A DNA stretch of 64,000 nucleotides from Hymenobacter sp. BT18 (GTDB lineage: Bacteria > Bacteroidota > Bacteroidia > Cytophagales > Hymenobacteraceae). The position numbers and the translations under genes are program-made. This document shows positions 25,539 to 34,771 of this stretch, piece after piece. Below the pieces are notes generated by a model. It did not search any database. It saw only the letters and a program-made list of their open reading frames with translations, and was not told where the DNA came from. The DNA is taken from contig NZ_CP050954.1 in assembly GCF_012273015.1 (NCBI RefSeq), forward strand, positions 744,001 through 808,000. The letters run 5' to 3'. The stretch's first letter is position 1. Each line of letters begins with the position of its first letter.

Positions 25539-25822
25539 GCGTTTGGGAGCGGGCCCCAGGCCATCGGCCGCTCCCGGCAGCCCCGGGTACCGCCGAGCTT
25601 CCGGCGTTGTGGATTTGGCAAATATTCGGCCGCTTCGGGAGAATAAGCGCAATAAATATTTGGTTTTATTAATAATATCAATAGATTGAAAATCATTGTT
25701 TTACATAGATCATATTTCCAAATTGTTAAGAAACTATTAGGCTAGCCTACTTAACAATTTGTTCATGACCTTTGCGGCGAAATTCCGGGGAAGTGCCCTG
25801 GATAAATAAAAAAGCTCCCCTT
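25539..25822 (+). promoter_or_regulatory. AT-rich regulatory region before the TonB-dependent receptor, with a dyad
   Basis: Most of this 284-base gap holds no gene. From about 25640 the sequence is distinctly AT-rich. AAATTGTTAAG (25720-25730) and CTTAACAATTT (25750-25760) form a perfect 11-base inverted repeat. The palindrome TAGGCTAGCCTA (25738-25749) lies between the arms. A GACCTTTG box (25767-25774), one base from TAnnTTTG, follows, and the receptor starts at 25823. This arrangement suggests an operator overlapping or adjoining a promoter, possibly for a regulator of nutrient uptake. Which protein binds is unknown. Confidence 0.5.
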
Positions 25823-28800
25823 ATGAAAAACAGACTCCTTCTGTTTTTACTGCTCGGCTTTGTGCTTTTCACGAGCAGCCCGCCCGTCTTAGCCCAAGGC
25901 GTAACTACCGCCGCCATGAAAGGCATTGTGCTGGACGCCAAAGGCCAGCCTTTGCCCGGCGCTACGGTGGTAGCCACCCACCTGCCCTCTGGCACCCAGT
26001 ACGGCACCGCCACCCGCGAAAATGGCCAGTACGACCTGCTCAACATGCGCGTGGGTGGCCCCTACGAGCTGAAAGCCTCGTTTGTGGGCGCCCAGACCTA
26101 CACGGCGACGGGCATTCAGCTGGCTTTGGGCAAGACCTTTGAAAGCCGCATTACCCTGGCCGACAACACCCAGGCCCTGGGCGAGGTAGTGGTGCGCGGC
26201 AACCGCGACGGGCAGATCAACAAGGACCGGACGGGGGCTTCTACCAACGTTAACAACACCGCCATCCGGACGCTGCCTTCCATCAGCCGCTCCCAGGAAG
26301 ACTTTACCCGCCTCACGCCGCAAAGCAGCGGCCTGAGCTTCGGGGGGCGCAACACGCTCTACAATAACTTCTCCCTCGACGGCTCCATCTTCAACAACTC
26401 TTTCGGGCTGGATGCGCCCACGCCCGGTGGTCAAACCAACTCCCAGCCCGTCAGCCTCGACGCCATTGAGCAACTGGAAGTGAGCCTGGCCCCCTACGAT
26501 GTGCGCCAGGGCGGCTTTACGGGTGCCGGCATCAATGCCGTAACCAAGAGCGGCACCAACGACTTTAAGGGCACCGTGTACTCCTACTTCCGCAACGAAA
26601 GCCTGATTGGCAAGAAAGTGGGCGACGTGGAGCTGCGCAACCCCGACCTGAAGTTCAACCAGTCGGGCTTTGCCCTGGGCGGGCCGCTGGTGAAGAACAA
26701 GCTGTTTTTCTTCACCAACGCCGAGCTTACCCGGCGGGATGACCCGGGCCTGACGTTCCGGCCCGCTACCAGCGAAGCCGAGGCCCAGGCGGCCCTCAAC
26801 GGCCAGGCCCCGGGCGTGAGCCGGGTACTGGAAAGTGACCTGCAAAGCATCCGCCAGCGCCTGATCGACGTGTACGGCTACGACCCGGGCACCTACCGCG
26901 ACTTTGTATATGCGACGCGCAGCGACAAATTCCTGGTGAAGCTGGACTGGAACATTACCCCCAAGAACACCTTCTCGCTGCGCTACAACTACCTGAAAAG
27001 CTCCCGTGAGCAGGGCCCCCACCCCATTGCCATTGCGCCGTCGTCGCGGGTGCAGGGCGTGAACACGCTGCAGTACGCCAACTCGGGCTACACCATCAAC
27101 AACAATCTGAACTCGGTGGTGGGTGAGCTGAACTCCCGCATCGGGGAAAAGCTCAGCAACAAGGCCCAGCTCAGCTTCTCGGCCTTCCGCGACTTCCGCG
27201 ACCTGCCCGCCGCCAAGCTATTTCCGCAGATTGACATCACCAAGAACGGCACCACCTACGTGAGCGTGGGCACCGAGCAGTTTTCGGCCGAAAACGTGCT
27301 GGACCAGAACATCCTGCAATTCACCGACAACCTGAGCTACTTTGTGGGCGCCCACGTGCTGACGGGCGGCGTCACCTACGAGCAGTTCAAGTTCGTGAAT
27401 GCGTTTAACCTGCAGCGCTTCGGCTACCCCTTCTTCGGGGGCCTGGACGTAGCCCGCTTTTTTGAGGTGACGGACCCCAACAACCCTGATTTTGTGGACC
27501 TGAACGCCATTGCCACGGCCGGCGGCCAGAAGCGGGTGAAGTCGGTAGACGTAAATGTGGGCCAGCTGGGCTTCTACGCCCAGGACGAGTGGAGCCTGAC
27601 CCCGAAGTTTAAGCTGACGCTGGGCGTGCGGGCCGACATGCCCATCTACAACACCACGGTAGCCCAGAACGAGCAGGTGCTGAATGCCCCTCTGCTGGAT
27701 GCCAGCGGCCAGCCCGCCAAAGTAGACGTAACGCAGTTCCCGAGCAGCAAGCCCCTCTGGTCGCCCCGCCTGGGCTTCAACTACTCCGCCGGCGAGGGTG
27801 AGTACACCACGCAGGTACGTGGGGGCACGGGCATCTTCACCGGCCGCATCCCGTTTGTGTGGATCAGCAACCAGGCTTCTAACTCCCAGTTCGACCCCGG
27901 CTACACGTTCCAGATCAACGGTACGGCCAAGGACTTCAAGTTCCCGCAGGTGTGGCGCTCCAACCTGGCCATTGACCAGCAGCTGCCCGGCGGCCTGGTA
28001 GCCACCGTGGAAGCCATTTACTCGAAAGACCGCAACGCCGCCATTCACCGCAACTACAACCTGGTAACGCCCACGGAGCAAGCCGCCGGCGCCGACAACC
28101 GCCAGATTTACCCGGCCGCCGGCCCGCGCATTACGCCCGGCTTCTCCGGCCCCGACGGGCAGTTCAGCTTCCTCGACGCGGGCGTGATTGTGCTGGAAAA
28201 TACCAATAAAGGCTACCAGTACTCGCTCACGGGTCAGCTGAAGAAGGACTTTGCCAACGGCCTGTACCTGATGGGGGCCTACACCTTCTCCCGGGCCAAG
28301 GACGTGACCTCCAACCCCGGCGAAATTGCGGCCGATGCCTTTCAGCGCAACCCCGTGATTGGCAACGCGAATGCGCCCATGCTGGCCTACAGCGACTTTG
28401 GCCTCCAGCACCGCGTAATTGCGGCGGCGGGCAAACGCTTCAGCTACGCCCAGGACAAGCTGGCCACTACCCTCAGCTTCTTCTTTGAAGCGGCCCAGGG
28501 CAACCGCTTCTCCTACACCTACGCCGGTGATATGAACCGCGACGGTATCTTCGGCAACGACCTCGTGTTTGTGCCGGCCGCGCAAAGCCAGATTACCCTC
28601 GTCGACATCACCAACAGCCAGGGCGACGTGCTGGTATCGGCCGCCCAGCAGTGGCAGCAGCTCGATGCCTACATTCAGCAGGACAAGTACCTGAGCGAGC
28701 GGCGCGGCCAGTACGCCGAGCGCAACGGCAGCCTGAGCCCCTGGTACACCCAGCTGGACATGAAGGTGCTGCAGGATTTCTCGCTGACGGCCCTGAAAAA

Positions 28801-29029
28801 GAAGCACACCTTCCAGCTGAGCCTGGACGTGCAGAACCTGGGCAACCTGCTCAACTCCGACTGGGGTGTGCGCCAGAACGTGGCCAACAACCGCCCCATC
28901 GAGTTTGTGGCCTACCAGGGCAACACGCCCACTTACCAGTTTCGGGGCGGTAGCCAGACGTTCCTCAACAACACCGACCTCAACAGCCGGTGGCGCGCCC
29001 AGCTTGGGCTGCGCTATATCCTGGACTAG
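25823..29029 (+). CDS. Oar-like TonB-dependent outer-membrane receptor
   Basis: This 1068-residue protein starts at the ATG at 25823, with a signal peptide (MKNRLLLFLLLGFVLFTSSPPVLAQG). A carboxypeptidase-regulatory (CarboxypepD_reg/CNA-B-like) domain follows (about 25-110: GIVLDAKGQPLPGATVVATHLPSGTQYGTATRENGQY). Then come a plug domain with NTLYNNFSLDGSIFNNSFGLDAPTPGGQTN and SLDAIEQLEVSLAPYDVRQGGFTGAGINAVTKSGTN, and a large beta-barrel ending LQLGLRYILD with a terminal aromatic/hydrophobic pattern. Such proteins import bulky nutrients with TonB energy across the outer membrane; the substrate is unknown. The wording resembles Myxococcus Oar and its many Bacteroidota relatives. No SusD partner is adjacent. 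Confidence 0.95.
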   Translation: MKNRLLLFLLLGFVLFTSSPPVLAQGVTTAAMKGIVLDAKGQPLPGATVVATHLPSGTQYGTATRENGQYDLLNMRVGGPYELKASFVGAQTYTATGIQLALGKTFESRITLADNTQALGEVVVRGNRDGQINKDRTGASTNVNNTAIRTLPSISRSQEDFTRLTPQSSGLSFGGRNTLYNNFSLDGSIFNNSFGLDAPTPGGQTNSQPVSLDAIEQLEVSLAPYDVRQGGFTGAGINAVTKSGTNDFKGTVYSYFRNESLIGKKVGDVELRNPDLKFNQSGFALGGPLVKNKLFFFTNAELTRRDDPGLTFRPATSEAEAQAALNGQAPGVSRVLESDLQSIRQRLIDVYGYDPGTYRDFVYATRSDKFLVKLDWNITPKNTFSLRYNYLKSSREQGPHPIAIAPSSRVQGVNTLQYANSGYTINNNLNSVVGELNSRIGEKLSNKAQLSFSAFRDFRDLPAAKLFPQIDITKNGTTYVSVGTEQFSAENVLDQNILQFTDNLSYFVGAHVLTGGVTYEQFKFVNAFNLQRFGYPFFGGLDVARFFEVTDPNNPDFVDLNAIATAGGQKRVKSVDVNVGQLGFYAQDEWSLTPKFKLTLGVRADMPIYNTTVAQNEQVLNAPLLDASGQPAKVDVTQFPSSKPLWSPRLGFNYSAGEGEYTTQVRGGTGIFTGRIPFVWISNQASNSQFDPGYTFQINGTAKDFKFPQVWRSNLAIDQQLPGGLVATVEAIYSKDRNAAIHRNYNLVTPTEQAAGADNRQIYPAAGPRITPGFSGPDGQFSFLDAGVIVLENTNKGYQYSLTGQLKKDFANGLYLMGAYTFSRAKDVTSNPGEIAADAFQRNPVIGNANAPMLAYSDFGLQHRVIAAAGKRFSYAQDKLATTLSFFFEAAQGNRFSYTYAGDMNRDGIFGNDLVFVPAAQSQITLVDITNSQGDVLVSAAQQWQQLDAYIQQDKYLSERRGQYAERNGSLSPWYTQLDMKVLQDFSLTALKKKHTFQLSLDVQNLGNLLNSDWGVRQNVANNRPIEFVAYQGNTPTYQFRGGSQTFLNNTDLNSRWRAQLGLRYILD

Positions 29030-29080
29030 CGTTTTTTGCTAAGAGCTGGTGGCTGTTAGCCCCAGGCTTCAAGTGCCAAG

Positions 29081-29119
29081 AGAAAAAGCCCCGCAGCAAG
29101 TTGCTGCGGGGCTTTTTCT
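29081..29119. terminator. Bidirectional terminator between convergent genes
   Basis: AGAAAAAGCCCCGCAGCAA (29081-29099) is the exact reverse complement of 29101-29119, with one base at the centre. The GC core with A and T runs on the two sides gives a good terminator in both directions, for the receptor (+) and the DUF885 gene (-). Confidence 0.88.
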
Positions 29120-29166
29120 GGTCTGTAGTTGATGGAATGAGCGACTGTGAAGCAGCTGTCTGCCCT

Positions 29167-30969
29167 TTACTTCTGCGCAGCAGCCCAGGCATCCATCTTG
29201 CGCTCCAGCACGGCCAGGGGCATCACGCCATCCTTGAGCAGCTCGTCGTGGAAGTTGCTTAGGCTGAACTTGCTGCCCAGCTGCTTTTCGTAGCGGCTGC
29301 GCAGCTCCCGAATTTTGAGCTGCCCTATTTTGTAGCTGAGTGCCTGCCCGGGAATAGCCATGTACCGCTCAATTTCGGCCGTGGCTCCATCTTCGCTGAT
29401 GGCCTCGTTGGCGAGCATGTACTCAATGGCCTGCTCGCGCGTCATGTTCTTGGTGTGCATGCCCACGTCTACCACCAGGCGCACGGCGCGGTGCATTTCG
29501 TCGCCGAGGGCGCCCATGCGTTGGTAGGGGTCGGTGTAGAGGCCCAGCTCTTTGCCCAGGCTTTCGGTGTACAGGGCCCAGCCTTCGCCCATGGCGCCGT
29601 ACCAGGCAAAGCGGCGGAACTTGGGCAGACTTTCATTTTCCTGCTGCAACGACGTCTGGTAGTGGTGGCCCGGAATGGCTTCGTGCAGGAACAGGGACTC
29701 CATGCCCGAGGTCACGTTGAACTTGGTGGCATCCACGATGGGCACGTAGAAAATGCCGGGGCGGGTGCCGTCGGGGCTGCCCTGGTTGTACTCGGCCGAG
29801 GCCGAGGCGGCGCGGAAAGCTTCCGTCTGCCGGATTTCAAACGGCGTTTTGGGGGTGCGCCCGAACATCTTTTTCAGATTGGGGTCAATCTTGGCCTGAA
29901 TAGCCCGGAAAGCGTCCAGCACCTCTTTCGGGGTTTTGTAGGGCATGAGCTTGGGGTCGGCTTTCAGCTGGGCGAAAAACGCCTTCAGGTCGCCCTTGAA
30001 GCCTACCTGCTGCTTTACCTGCTCCATTTCCGTGCGGATGCGGGCCACTTCCTTCAACCCCGTCTGATAAATCTCCTCGGGCGTTTTCTTGGTAGTGGTC
30101 CAGTATTTCACCAGGTAGCGGTAGGTGTCGGGCCCCTCGGGAATAGCCGCAATGCCGGTGCTGGTGCGGGCCTTGGGCAGGTATTCCTTCTCCAGGAAAT
30201 CGGCCAGCTTCTGGTAGGTGGGCGAGAGCTGGGTGAGGATAGCCTCCTGGTACGCCGACGACAGCTGCTTGCGCTCGGCTACCGTGAATTCCTTGGGAAA
30301 GCGGTTGATGGGGCCGTAGAACAGGCTTTTGGCAGCATCCTTCACCACCAGGTCGCGCATCTGCGGTATCATTTTCACTACCAGGGCTTTGGGCAGCACC
30401 ACGCCGGTGCGCATGCCTAGGCGAAAATTGCTGATGGCCGTATCGGCCCAGGCCGGAAACTGCCGCACGCGGCCAAGCCAGTTTTCGTAGTCTTTTACCG
30501 TCTTGAAGGGTTGCACGCCCTCACCCGAGCCGTACTGGCCCAGCGTGAGCGGCAAGCCCCAGAACTGCTGAAACGGTAGCATCCAGGCGTTCAGCTTGAG
30601 GCCCGCCAGCCGGCTCTGCATCTCGTACTCGAAGATATCGTAGCTGATCTGGTCGTTGGCCGAGAGGCTGGCCCGGTCGAACTTGTGCAGCTGATCCAGG
30701 TAGCTTTGGTAGGTGGTGCGCTGCTTTTCGCGGAAGGCGCGGGTGCCGTCGTTGGGCAGCTGGTCGTTGTAGCGGTTGTCGCCCTGAGAGGTGGCATCCA
30801 GCGGGTAGAGTTTGGCATTTTCCTCCCAGTAGCTGTCGAACAGCTTGTTGAGGTCTTGCACAGCTGCGGTGGCAGTGCTGCCTTCAGCTTGGGTTTCGGC
30901 TGATTTCTGGGGGGAACAGCCCACCAGCAGGGCCCCGGCCACCACGGTGGCCCAGGTTAGATGCTTCAT
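29167..30969 (-). CDS. DUF885 lipoprotein, probable metallopeptidase
   Basis: This 600-residue exported lipoprotein starts at the ATG at 30969: MKHLTWATVVAGALLVGCS (lipobox LVGC). The DUF885 hallmark FLHEAIPGHHYQTSLQQEN gives an H-E-A-x-P-G-H-H zinc-like site. It is followed by FAWYGAMGEGWALYTESLGKELG, DVGMHTKNMTREQAIEYML and the C-terminal YKIGQLKIRELR. The fold resembles M32/M3-type peptidases, so hydrolysis of peptides in the periplasm is likely but not proven for this family. The N-terminal half carries the conserved NRYNDQLPNDG and LSANDQISYDIFEYE. The gene is in convergence with the TonB receptor. Confidence 0.88.
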   Translation of the reverse strand: MKHLTWATVVAGALLVGCSPQKSAETQAEGSTATAAVQDLNKLFDSYWEENAKLYPLDATSQGDNRYNDQLPNDGTRAFREKQRTTYQSYLDQLHKFDRASLSANDQISYDIFEYEMQSRLAGLKLNAWMLPFQQFWGLPLTLGQYGSGEGVQPFKTVKDYENWLGRVRQFPAWADTAISNFRLGMRTGVVLPKALVVKMIPQMRDLVVKDAAKSLFYGPINRFPKEFTVAERKQLSSAYQEAILTQLSPTYQKLADFLEKEYLPKARTSTGIAAIPEGPDTYRYLVKYWTTTKKTPEEIYQTGLKEVARIRTEMEQVKQQVGFKGDLKAFFAQLKADPKLMPYKTPKEVLDAFRAIQAKIDPNLKKMFGRTPKTPFEIRQTEAFRAASASAEYNQGSPDGTRPGIFYVPIVDATKFNVTSGMESLFLHEAIPGHHYQTSLQQENESLPKFRRFAWYGAMGEGWALYTESLGKELGLYTDPYQRMGALGDEMHRAVRLVVDVGMHTKNMTREQAIEYMLANEAISEDGATAEIERYMAIPGQALSYKIGQLKIRELRSRYEKQLGSKFSLSNFHDELLKDGVMPLAVLERKMDAWAAAQK

Positions 30970-31293
30970 TGGCGCAGAAAGAAAATAGGTAAATGGATGG
31001 TCGGGCAAGCTAGCAGAAATTCCGGCGCCAAGCATGGCCTGGTGCGACTATGCCGGGGGTCGGGTACGGGGCAAAGCGCGTTACCGGATTGAAGAACACC
31101 GGCTAGCAAGCAGGGCTGCTTTGAAGCCCTGAAGCAGCCTTGGTTGCCGGCAGTAAAAACTACGTATGCTTTTATACCAGGCCGTTTGCGCTACCCCACC
31201 GAAATAGCGGCAGCTTTTCCGGCCCACTCTCCCAACCCAAACCGTATACGCCGGTTATAGAGCCTTCATCATCCTTCTAACACCACATACTTT
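30970..31293. other. Intergenic region without a gene
   Basis: This 324-base stretch divides the divergent DUF885 and SDR genes. I see no gene, hairpin or exact TAnnTTTG element. It presumably holds both promoters. Confidence 0.6.
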
Positions 31294-32010
31294 ATGAATT
31301 CCATTGCTGGCAAAATTGCCCTCGTCACGGGCGCAGGGAAAGGCATTGGGCGCGCCGTAGCGCTGGCCCTGGCCCAGGAGGGGGCCCACGTGGCCTTGCT
31401 GGCCCGCACCGAAACCGACTTGCAGGCCGTAGCCGAAGAAATCCGCCGCCTGGGCGGAAAAGTTGCACTGACCGCCGCCGACGTGGCCGACCGCGCTGCC
31501 GTAGACGCCGCCGTGCAGCACTTCACCGCCGAACTTGGCCCCATCGACATTCTCATCAACAACGCCGGCATTGGCACCTTCGCCAAGTTTCTCGACATGG
31601 ACCCTGCCGAGTGGGAACACATCATTCAGGTGAACTTGCTGGGCACGTATTACGTGACGCGGGCCGTGCTGCCCGGCATGATAGAGCGCCAGCTCGGCGA
31701 CATTATCAACATTTCCTCCACGGCCGGGCAGCGCGGCGCGGCCACAACCAGCGCCTACAGCGCCTCCAAGTTTGGGGTGCTGGGCCTTACCGAGTCGCTC
31801 ATGCAGGAGGTGCGCAAGCACAACATCCGCGTGTCGGCTCTCACGCCCAGCACCATTGCCACGCCCCTGGCCCTCGACAACAAGCTCACCGACGGCAACC
31901 CCGACAAAGTAGCCCAGCCCGAAGACCTGGCTGAGCTGATCGTGGCTCAGCTAAAACTCAACCGCCGGGTTTTCATCAAGGAAGCCGGCATGTGGAGCAC
32001 CAACCCGTAG
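31294..32010 (+). CDS. Short-chain dehydrogenase/reductase (3-oxoacyl-ACP reductase-like)
   Basis: This 238-residue classical SDR has the cofactor motif [15 protein letters not shown] (GxxxGxG, residues 11-20) and NNAG at [11 protein letters not shown]. The catalytic Ser is in INISSTAGQ and the Y-x-x-x-K pair in [11 protein letters not shown]. It reduces a carbonyl with NAD(P)H. The FabG-like wording and length fit 3-ketoacyl-ACP reductases, but fatty-acid synthesis context is absent and many such proteins reduce other ketones. The gene is monocistronic and ends just before a dispersed palindrome. Confidence 0.9.
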   Translation: MNSIAGKIALVTGAGKGIGRAVALALAQEGAHVALLARTETDLQAVAEEIRRLGGKVALTAADVADRAAVDAAVQHFTAELGPIDILINNAGIGTFAKFLDMDPAEWEHIIQVNLLGTYYVTRAVLPGMIERQLGDIINISSTAGQRGAATTSAYSASKFGVLGLTESLMQEVRKHNIRVSALTPSTIATPLALDNKLTDGNPDKVAQPEDLAELIVAQLKLNRRVFIKEAGMWSTNP

Positions 32011-32036
32011 TGGGGAATGTGTGATTGAGTAATTAG

Positions 32037-32138
32037 TGTCATCCTGAACGCAGTGAAGGACCTTAGCACGGCTGGACGAATCGTTAGTTTCGATTTCGTT
32101 CTACCGTGCTAAGGTCCTTCACTGCGTTCAGGATGACA
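32037..32138. repeat. GTCAT-type dispersed palindrome, copy A
   Basis: Arms 32037-32071 and 32104-32138 pair at all 35 positions, starting TGTCATCCTGAACGC and ending with its complement. The loop is 32 bases. The copy lies between the convergent SDR and DUF-type genes. Two related copies occur at 44711-44820 and 50728-50812. Confidence 0.8.
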
Positions 32139-32169
32139 CGCCTTTTGCATGCACCCCACACTTACAGCC

Positions 32170-33450
32170 TTACCGCACCACGCCGTCGGGGCCGATGCGG
32201 AAGATAACGTCGCTCTTGGCGGGGGCTTTTTTAACCATGGTGCCGAAGGCCCCGCGCTTTTCGAAGGCGGCAATTACCTCATCCTCGACGGGGGTACGCT
32301 TCACGGCCGAGTTGCTGGCCCAGAACTCGGGGTTGTACTTCACGCTCCGGATGGCATCCAGGTCCCGGTCGTCGAGGCTGGGGCGCTCATAGGCCAGCGC
32401 AGTGGGCGTGGTGGAGGTGTCGTAGAAGAAGGTAAAGGCCTGCACTTCCACCGGAATGGGTGCCTTACCGGGCTGGGTGAGGTCGGCCGTCACGTTCATT
32501 TTGAAGAACGAGAGGGGCGCTACGGCGTCGGGCGTGGCGGGCTCCTGAAACGACATATCAATCTGGCGCAGGGCGTTGCGGAATTTCTGGCTGGGGTTGG
32601 TAGACGTGAGCGTGACGTTGGGCGAGGCCGTCTGGAAACGCACCACGCGGTAGGTGTCGGTATCAATCCAGATAGTGCCCTCGGAGCGGTATTTCACCTC
32701 GGGCCGGGTTTCGTACTTGATTTCGGCCACGCCACCCTTCGTGGAGTCGGCTCCGGACACAATGCCCTTGATTTCGACCAAGTAGTTCTGGAACGTGTTG
32801 GGGCTAAGCAAGGCTAGGGAGTTCACAGAATCAACCGAGAAAAGGCCGTAGGAGCGCGTAAACACCGAAAAGTTGCTGAAGTTGGTGGCGGCCTGCACGC
32901 CGGCGTAGCGGCCCTGGGCTAGCGTGGTCCCCTCGATGCGGGAAGAGTTGGACTTCACGTTCCAGATAACTTCCTGCAGCTCGCTGGGCTGCCCGCTCAC
33001 CCGCGTTACCTGCCGGTAAAAGGCTTTGCCGTAGAACTTCTGGCGGTTGTCGCGCAGGAGCTTGCGGTAGGCGCGGTCTACCAGCTGAAATGCGTAGCTG
33101 CCCACTTTCACCTCGGGCAAGGTAATGGAAGCCGTCTGCAGCTCAATGACTAGGGGCGCGGCGGCGCTGGTCACGCGCACCGTGTCTTTCTGGTGGCTGA
33201 GCTCGGAAACGACTAAGGTGCGGGGTAAGGAGGGCACGTTGAGCGAGAACTCGCCGTTTTCGTTGCTGGCCGTGCCCAGCGTGGTGCCGCTCACCCCAAT
33301 GCTGACGAAGGGCAGCGGCTCGCGCGTGTCTTTGTCGATGACGGTGCCACGCAAGGTTTGAGCAAATGAGCTACTGGCAACGAGTAACAGCGCCAACAAC
33401 AACGCGTATGGCAAGCGAAACAGCGGAAGGAAGCGGAAGGAAGTAGCCAA
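32170..33450 (-). CDS. Secreted protein with N-terminal carboxypeptidase-regulatory-like domain
   Basis: This 426-residue exported protein begins at a TTG at 33450 and has a signal peptide (MATSFRFLPLFRLPYALLLALLLVASSSFAQ). A CarboxypepD_reg-like domain follows (about 32-110: LRGTVIDKDTREPLPFVSIGVSGTTLGTASNENGEFSLNVP). The remainder (about 120-426) has beta-rich text with no clear catalytic motif, such as FYGKAFYRQVTRV and GTIWIDTDTYRVVRFQT; this resembles DUF5686-like Bacteroidota surface or outer-membrane proteins. No sorting domain is visible. The alternative start would need a non-ATG codon in any case, as no downstream Met keeps the signal peptide. The gene is alone, between a palindrome and the glycoconjugate cluster. 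Confidence 0.75.
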   Translation of the reverse strand: MATSFRFLPLFRLPYALLLALLLVASSSFAQTLRGTVIDKDTREPLPFVSIGVSGTTLGTASNENGEFSLNVPSLPRTLVVSELSHQKDTVRVTSAAAPLVIELQTASITLPEVKVGSYAFQLVDRAYRKLLRDNRQKFYGKAFYRQVTRVSGQPSELQEVIWNVKSNSSRIEGTTLAQGRYAGVQAATNFSNFSVFTRSYGLFSVDSVNSLALLSPNTFQNYLVEIKGIVSGADSTKGGVAEIKYETRPEVKYRSEGTIWIDTDTYRVVRFQTASPNVTLTSTNPSQKFRNALRQIDMSFQEPATPDAVAPLSFFKMNVTADLTQPGKAPIPVEVQAFTFFYDTSTTPTALAYERPSLDDRDLDAIRSVKYNPEFWASNSAVKRTPVEDEVIAAFEKRGAFGTMVKKAPAKSDVIFRIGPDGVVR

Positions 33451-33638
33451 AGCAATACAAGGTTTGAATCGGTGCGCCAGTTAAACAAGCTAACGAAGTT
33501 ACGGCCATTCTAGTCAGTGTAGCTTCGGACTTAGCCCGAAAACGGCGCTTCCCTACATGAGCGTAACCTTTGTCAGCAAACAGTAATCGTGCCGCTCCGC
33601 TTCATCATAGATGAGTGACTGGCGCAGCCTCCGAACTT

Positions 33639-34751
33639 TTAGCGGACCTCCGCGCTCCTCCAGCTCGGATGCTTTAAATAATCCAGCAGCTTAGGCAGTA
33701 GCCTCTGTAATGCGTTGCCGCCCGGCACCTCCACAAACCGATAGGCTCCCCACGCCAGTAGCATGACAAATGCCAGAGCCAGAAAAACCGGTATGTAGCC
33801 TGGCAAATGCCCTTGCAGAAGCAGAATGCCTACTCCTACATTATGAAGCAGGTACAGAGAATACGTAAGCTTACCCAAGGTAGCCCAGATACGTGGCCCC
33901 GGCAGGGCAATACGTTTTCGTGAGCTGAGTAGCAGCAGCAGGCCCACACCGAAAAATAGCGCTACGGCAATAGCCAGTTGAAAGGGCTCCGGGTCGTGGT
34001 GGTAGATCTGCATCCGAAAACCCTCCGACCGCAGACTTCGAATTGCTAGGCCCCCAGCCAGTAGCATGGCGGTGTAGAGTAAGGCCGGTGCTCCGGCCCG
34101 CTTTTCATACAGGTACAGGAGCATGCCCAGGATAACATAGGGGCTATAGCCCGGGAACAACAAATGCTTAAACAAGCCATTTGGAGGTTCAGGTCCTGCT
34201 ACCATCGTCACGGCTAGCCACCCAAAAATCAAGGGTAGCAGATAAGACCACAGGCGGCACCCAATCACCATGGCGACAAGAAAATAAAAGGCCAGCTCCA
34301 CCGTCAGAGTCCAGAAAACCCCATTCAGGGAAGTCTGACCAAAAAATTCCTGGAGCATCGTCAGATTTACTAGCAGAAGTTTGGTGGTAGGCACGGGGGA
34401 GATGCTGGTGGTGCCCCAAAGTCGCAGACCAGCAAATGTTAGCAAGCAGCTAAGCCAATAAACTGGGTAAAGGCGCGCTGCCCTGGCAACGACAAATTCC
34501 CGCAAGGACTTATGCCGGGCCGATTTCAGGATCATGTACCCACTGATCATGAAGAAGATATCAACGGTGATGTAGCCGTAGCGAATGACTTTGCTGAACG
34601 CCCCGATTGGGGGGCCGATATGCAGGATTCTTGGGCAGGAATACACAAAATGAAACAACACAACAGCTAAAGCAGTCGTGAAGCGTATCATGTCAACCCC
34701 TGGCAAATAGCCGGATCTTGAGTACTCAGAACCAGCGACAATACTTTTCAT
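33639..34751 (-). CDS. Membrane acyltransferase (acyltransferase-3 family)
   Basis: This 370-residue polytopic membrane protein starts at the ATG at 34751. It begins YLPGVDMIRFTTALAVVLFHFVYSC, the acyltransferase-3 (OafA/NodX-type) start, in which RxxA and the H near LFHF are expected catalytic positions. It continues with GYITVDIFFMISGYMILKSA, a second family landmark, and about ten helices. Such enzymes move acetyl or other acyl groups from the cytoplasm onto a sugar or lipid at the periplasmic side. It is the last gene in the five-gene operon and begins 20 bases after the cyclase-like gene. A longer upstream frame (to 35150) is antisense-like text and is rejected. Confidence 0.88.
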   Translation of the reverse strand: MKSIVAGSEYSRSGYLPGVDMIRFTTALAVVLFHFVYSCPRILHIGPPIGAFSKVIRYGYITVDIFFMISGYMILKSARHKSLREFVVARAARLYPVYWLSCLLTFAGLRLWGTTSISPVPTTKLLLVNLTMLQEFFGQTSLNGVFWTLTVELAFYFLVAMVIGCRLWSYLLPLIFGWLAVTMVAGPEPPNGLFKHLLFPGYSPYVILGMLLYLYEKRAGAPALLYTAMLLAGGLAIRSLRSEGFRMQIYHHDPEPFQLAIAVALFFGVGLLLLLSSRKRIALPGPRIWATLGKLTYSLYLLHNVGVGILLLQGHLPGYIPVFLALAFVMLLAWGAYRFVEVPGGNALQRLLPKLLDYLKHPSWRSAEVR

Positions 34752-34771
34752 AAAAATGATGTAGTAACAGC

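Noticed and set aside
27218..28807. 529-residue open frame antisense to the TonB-dependent receptor
   Set aside because: It has no signal peptide, family motif or separate promoter, and the plus strand holds a clear receptor.
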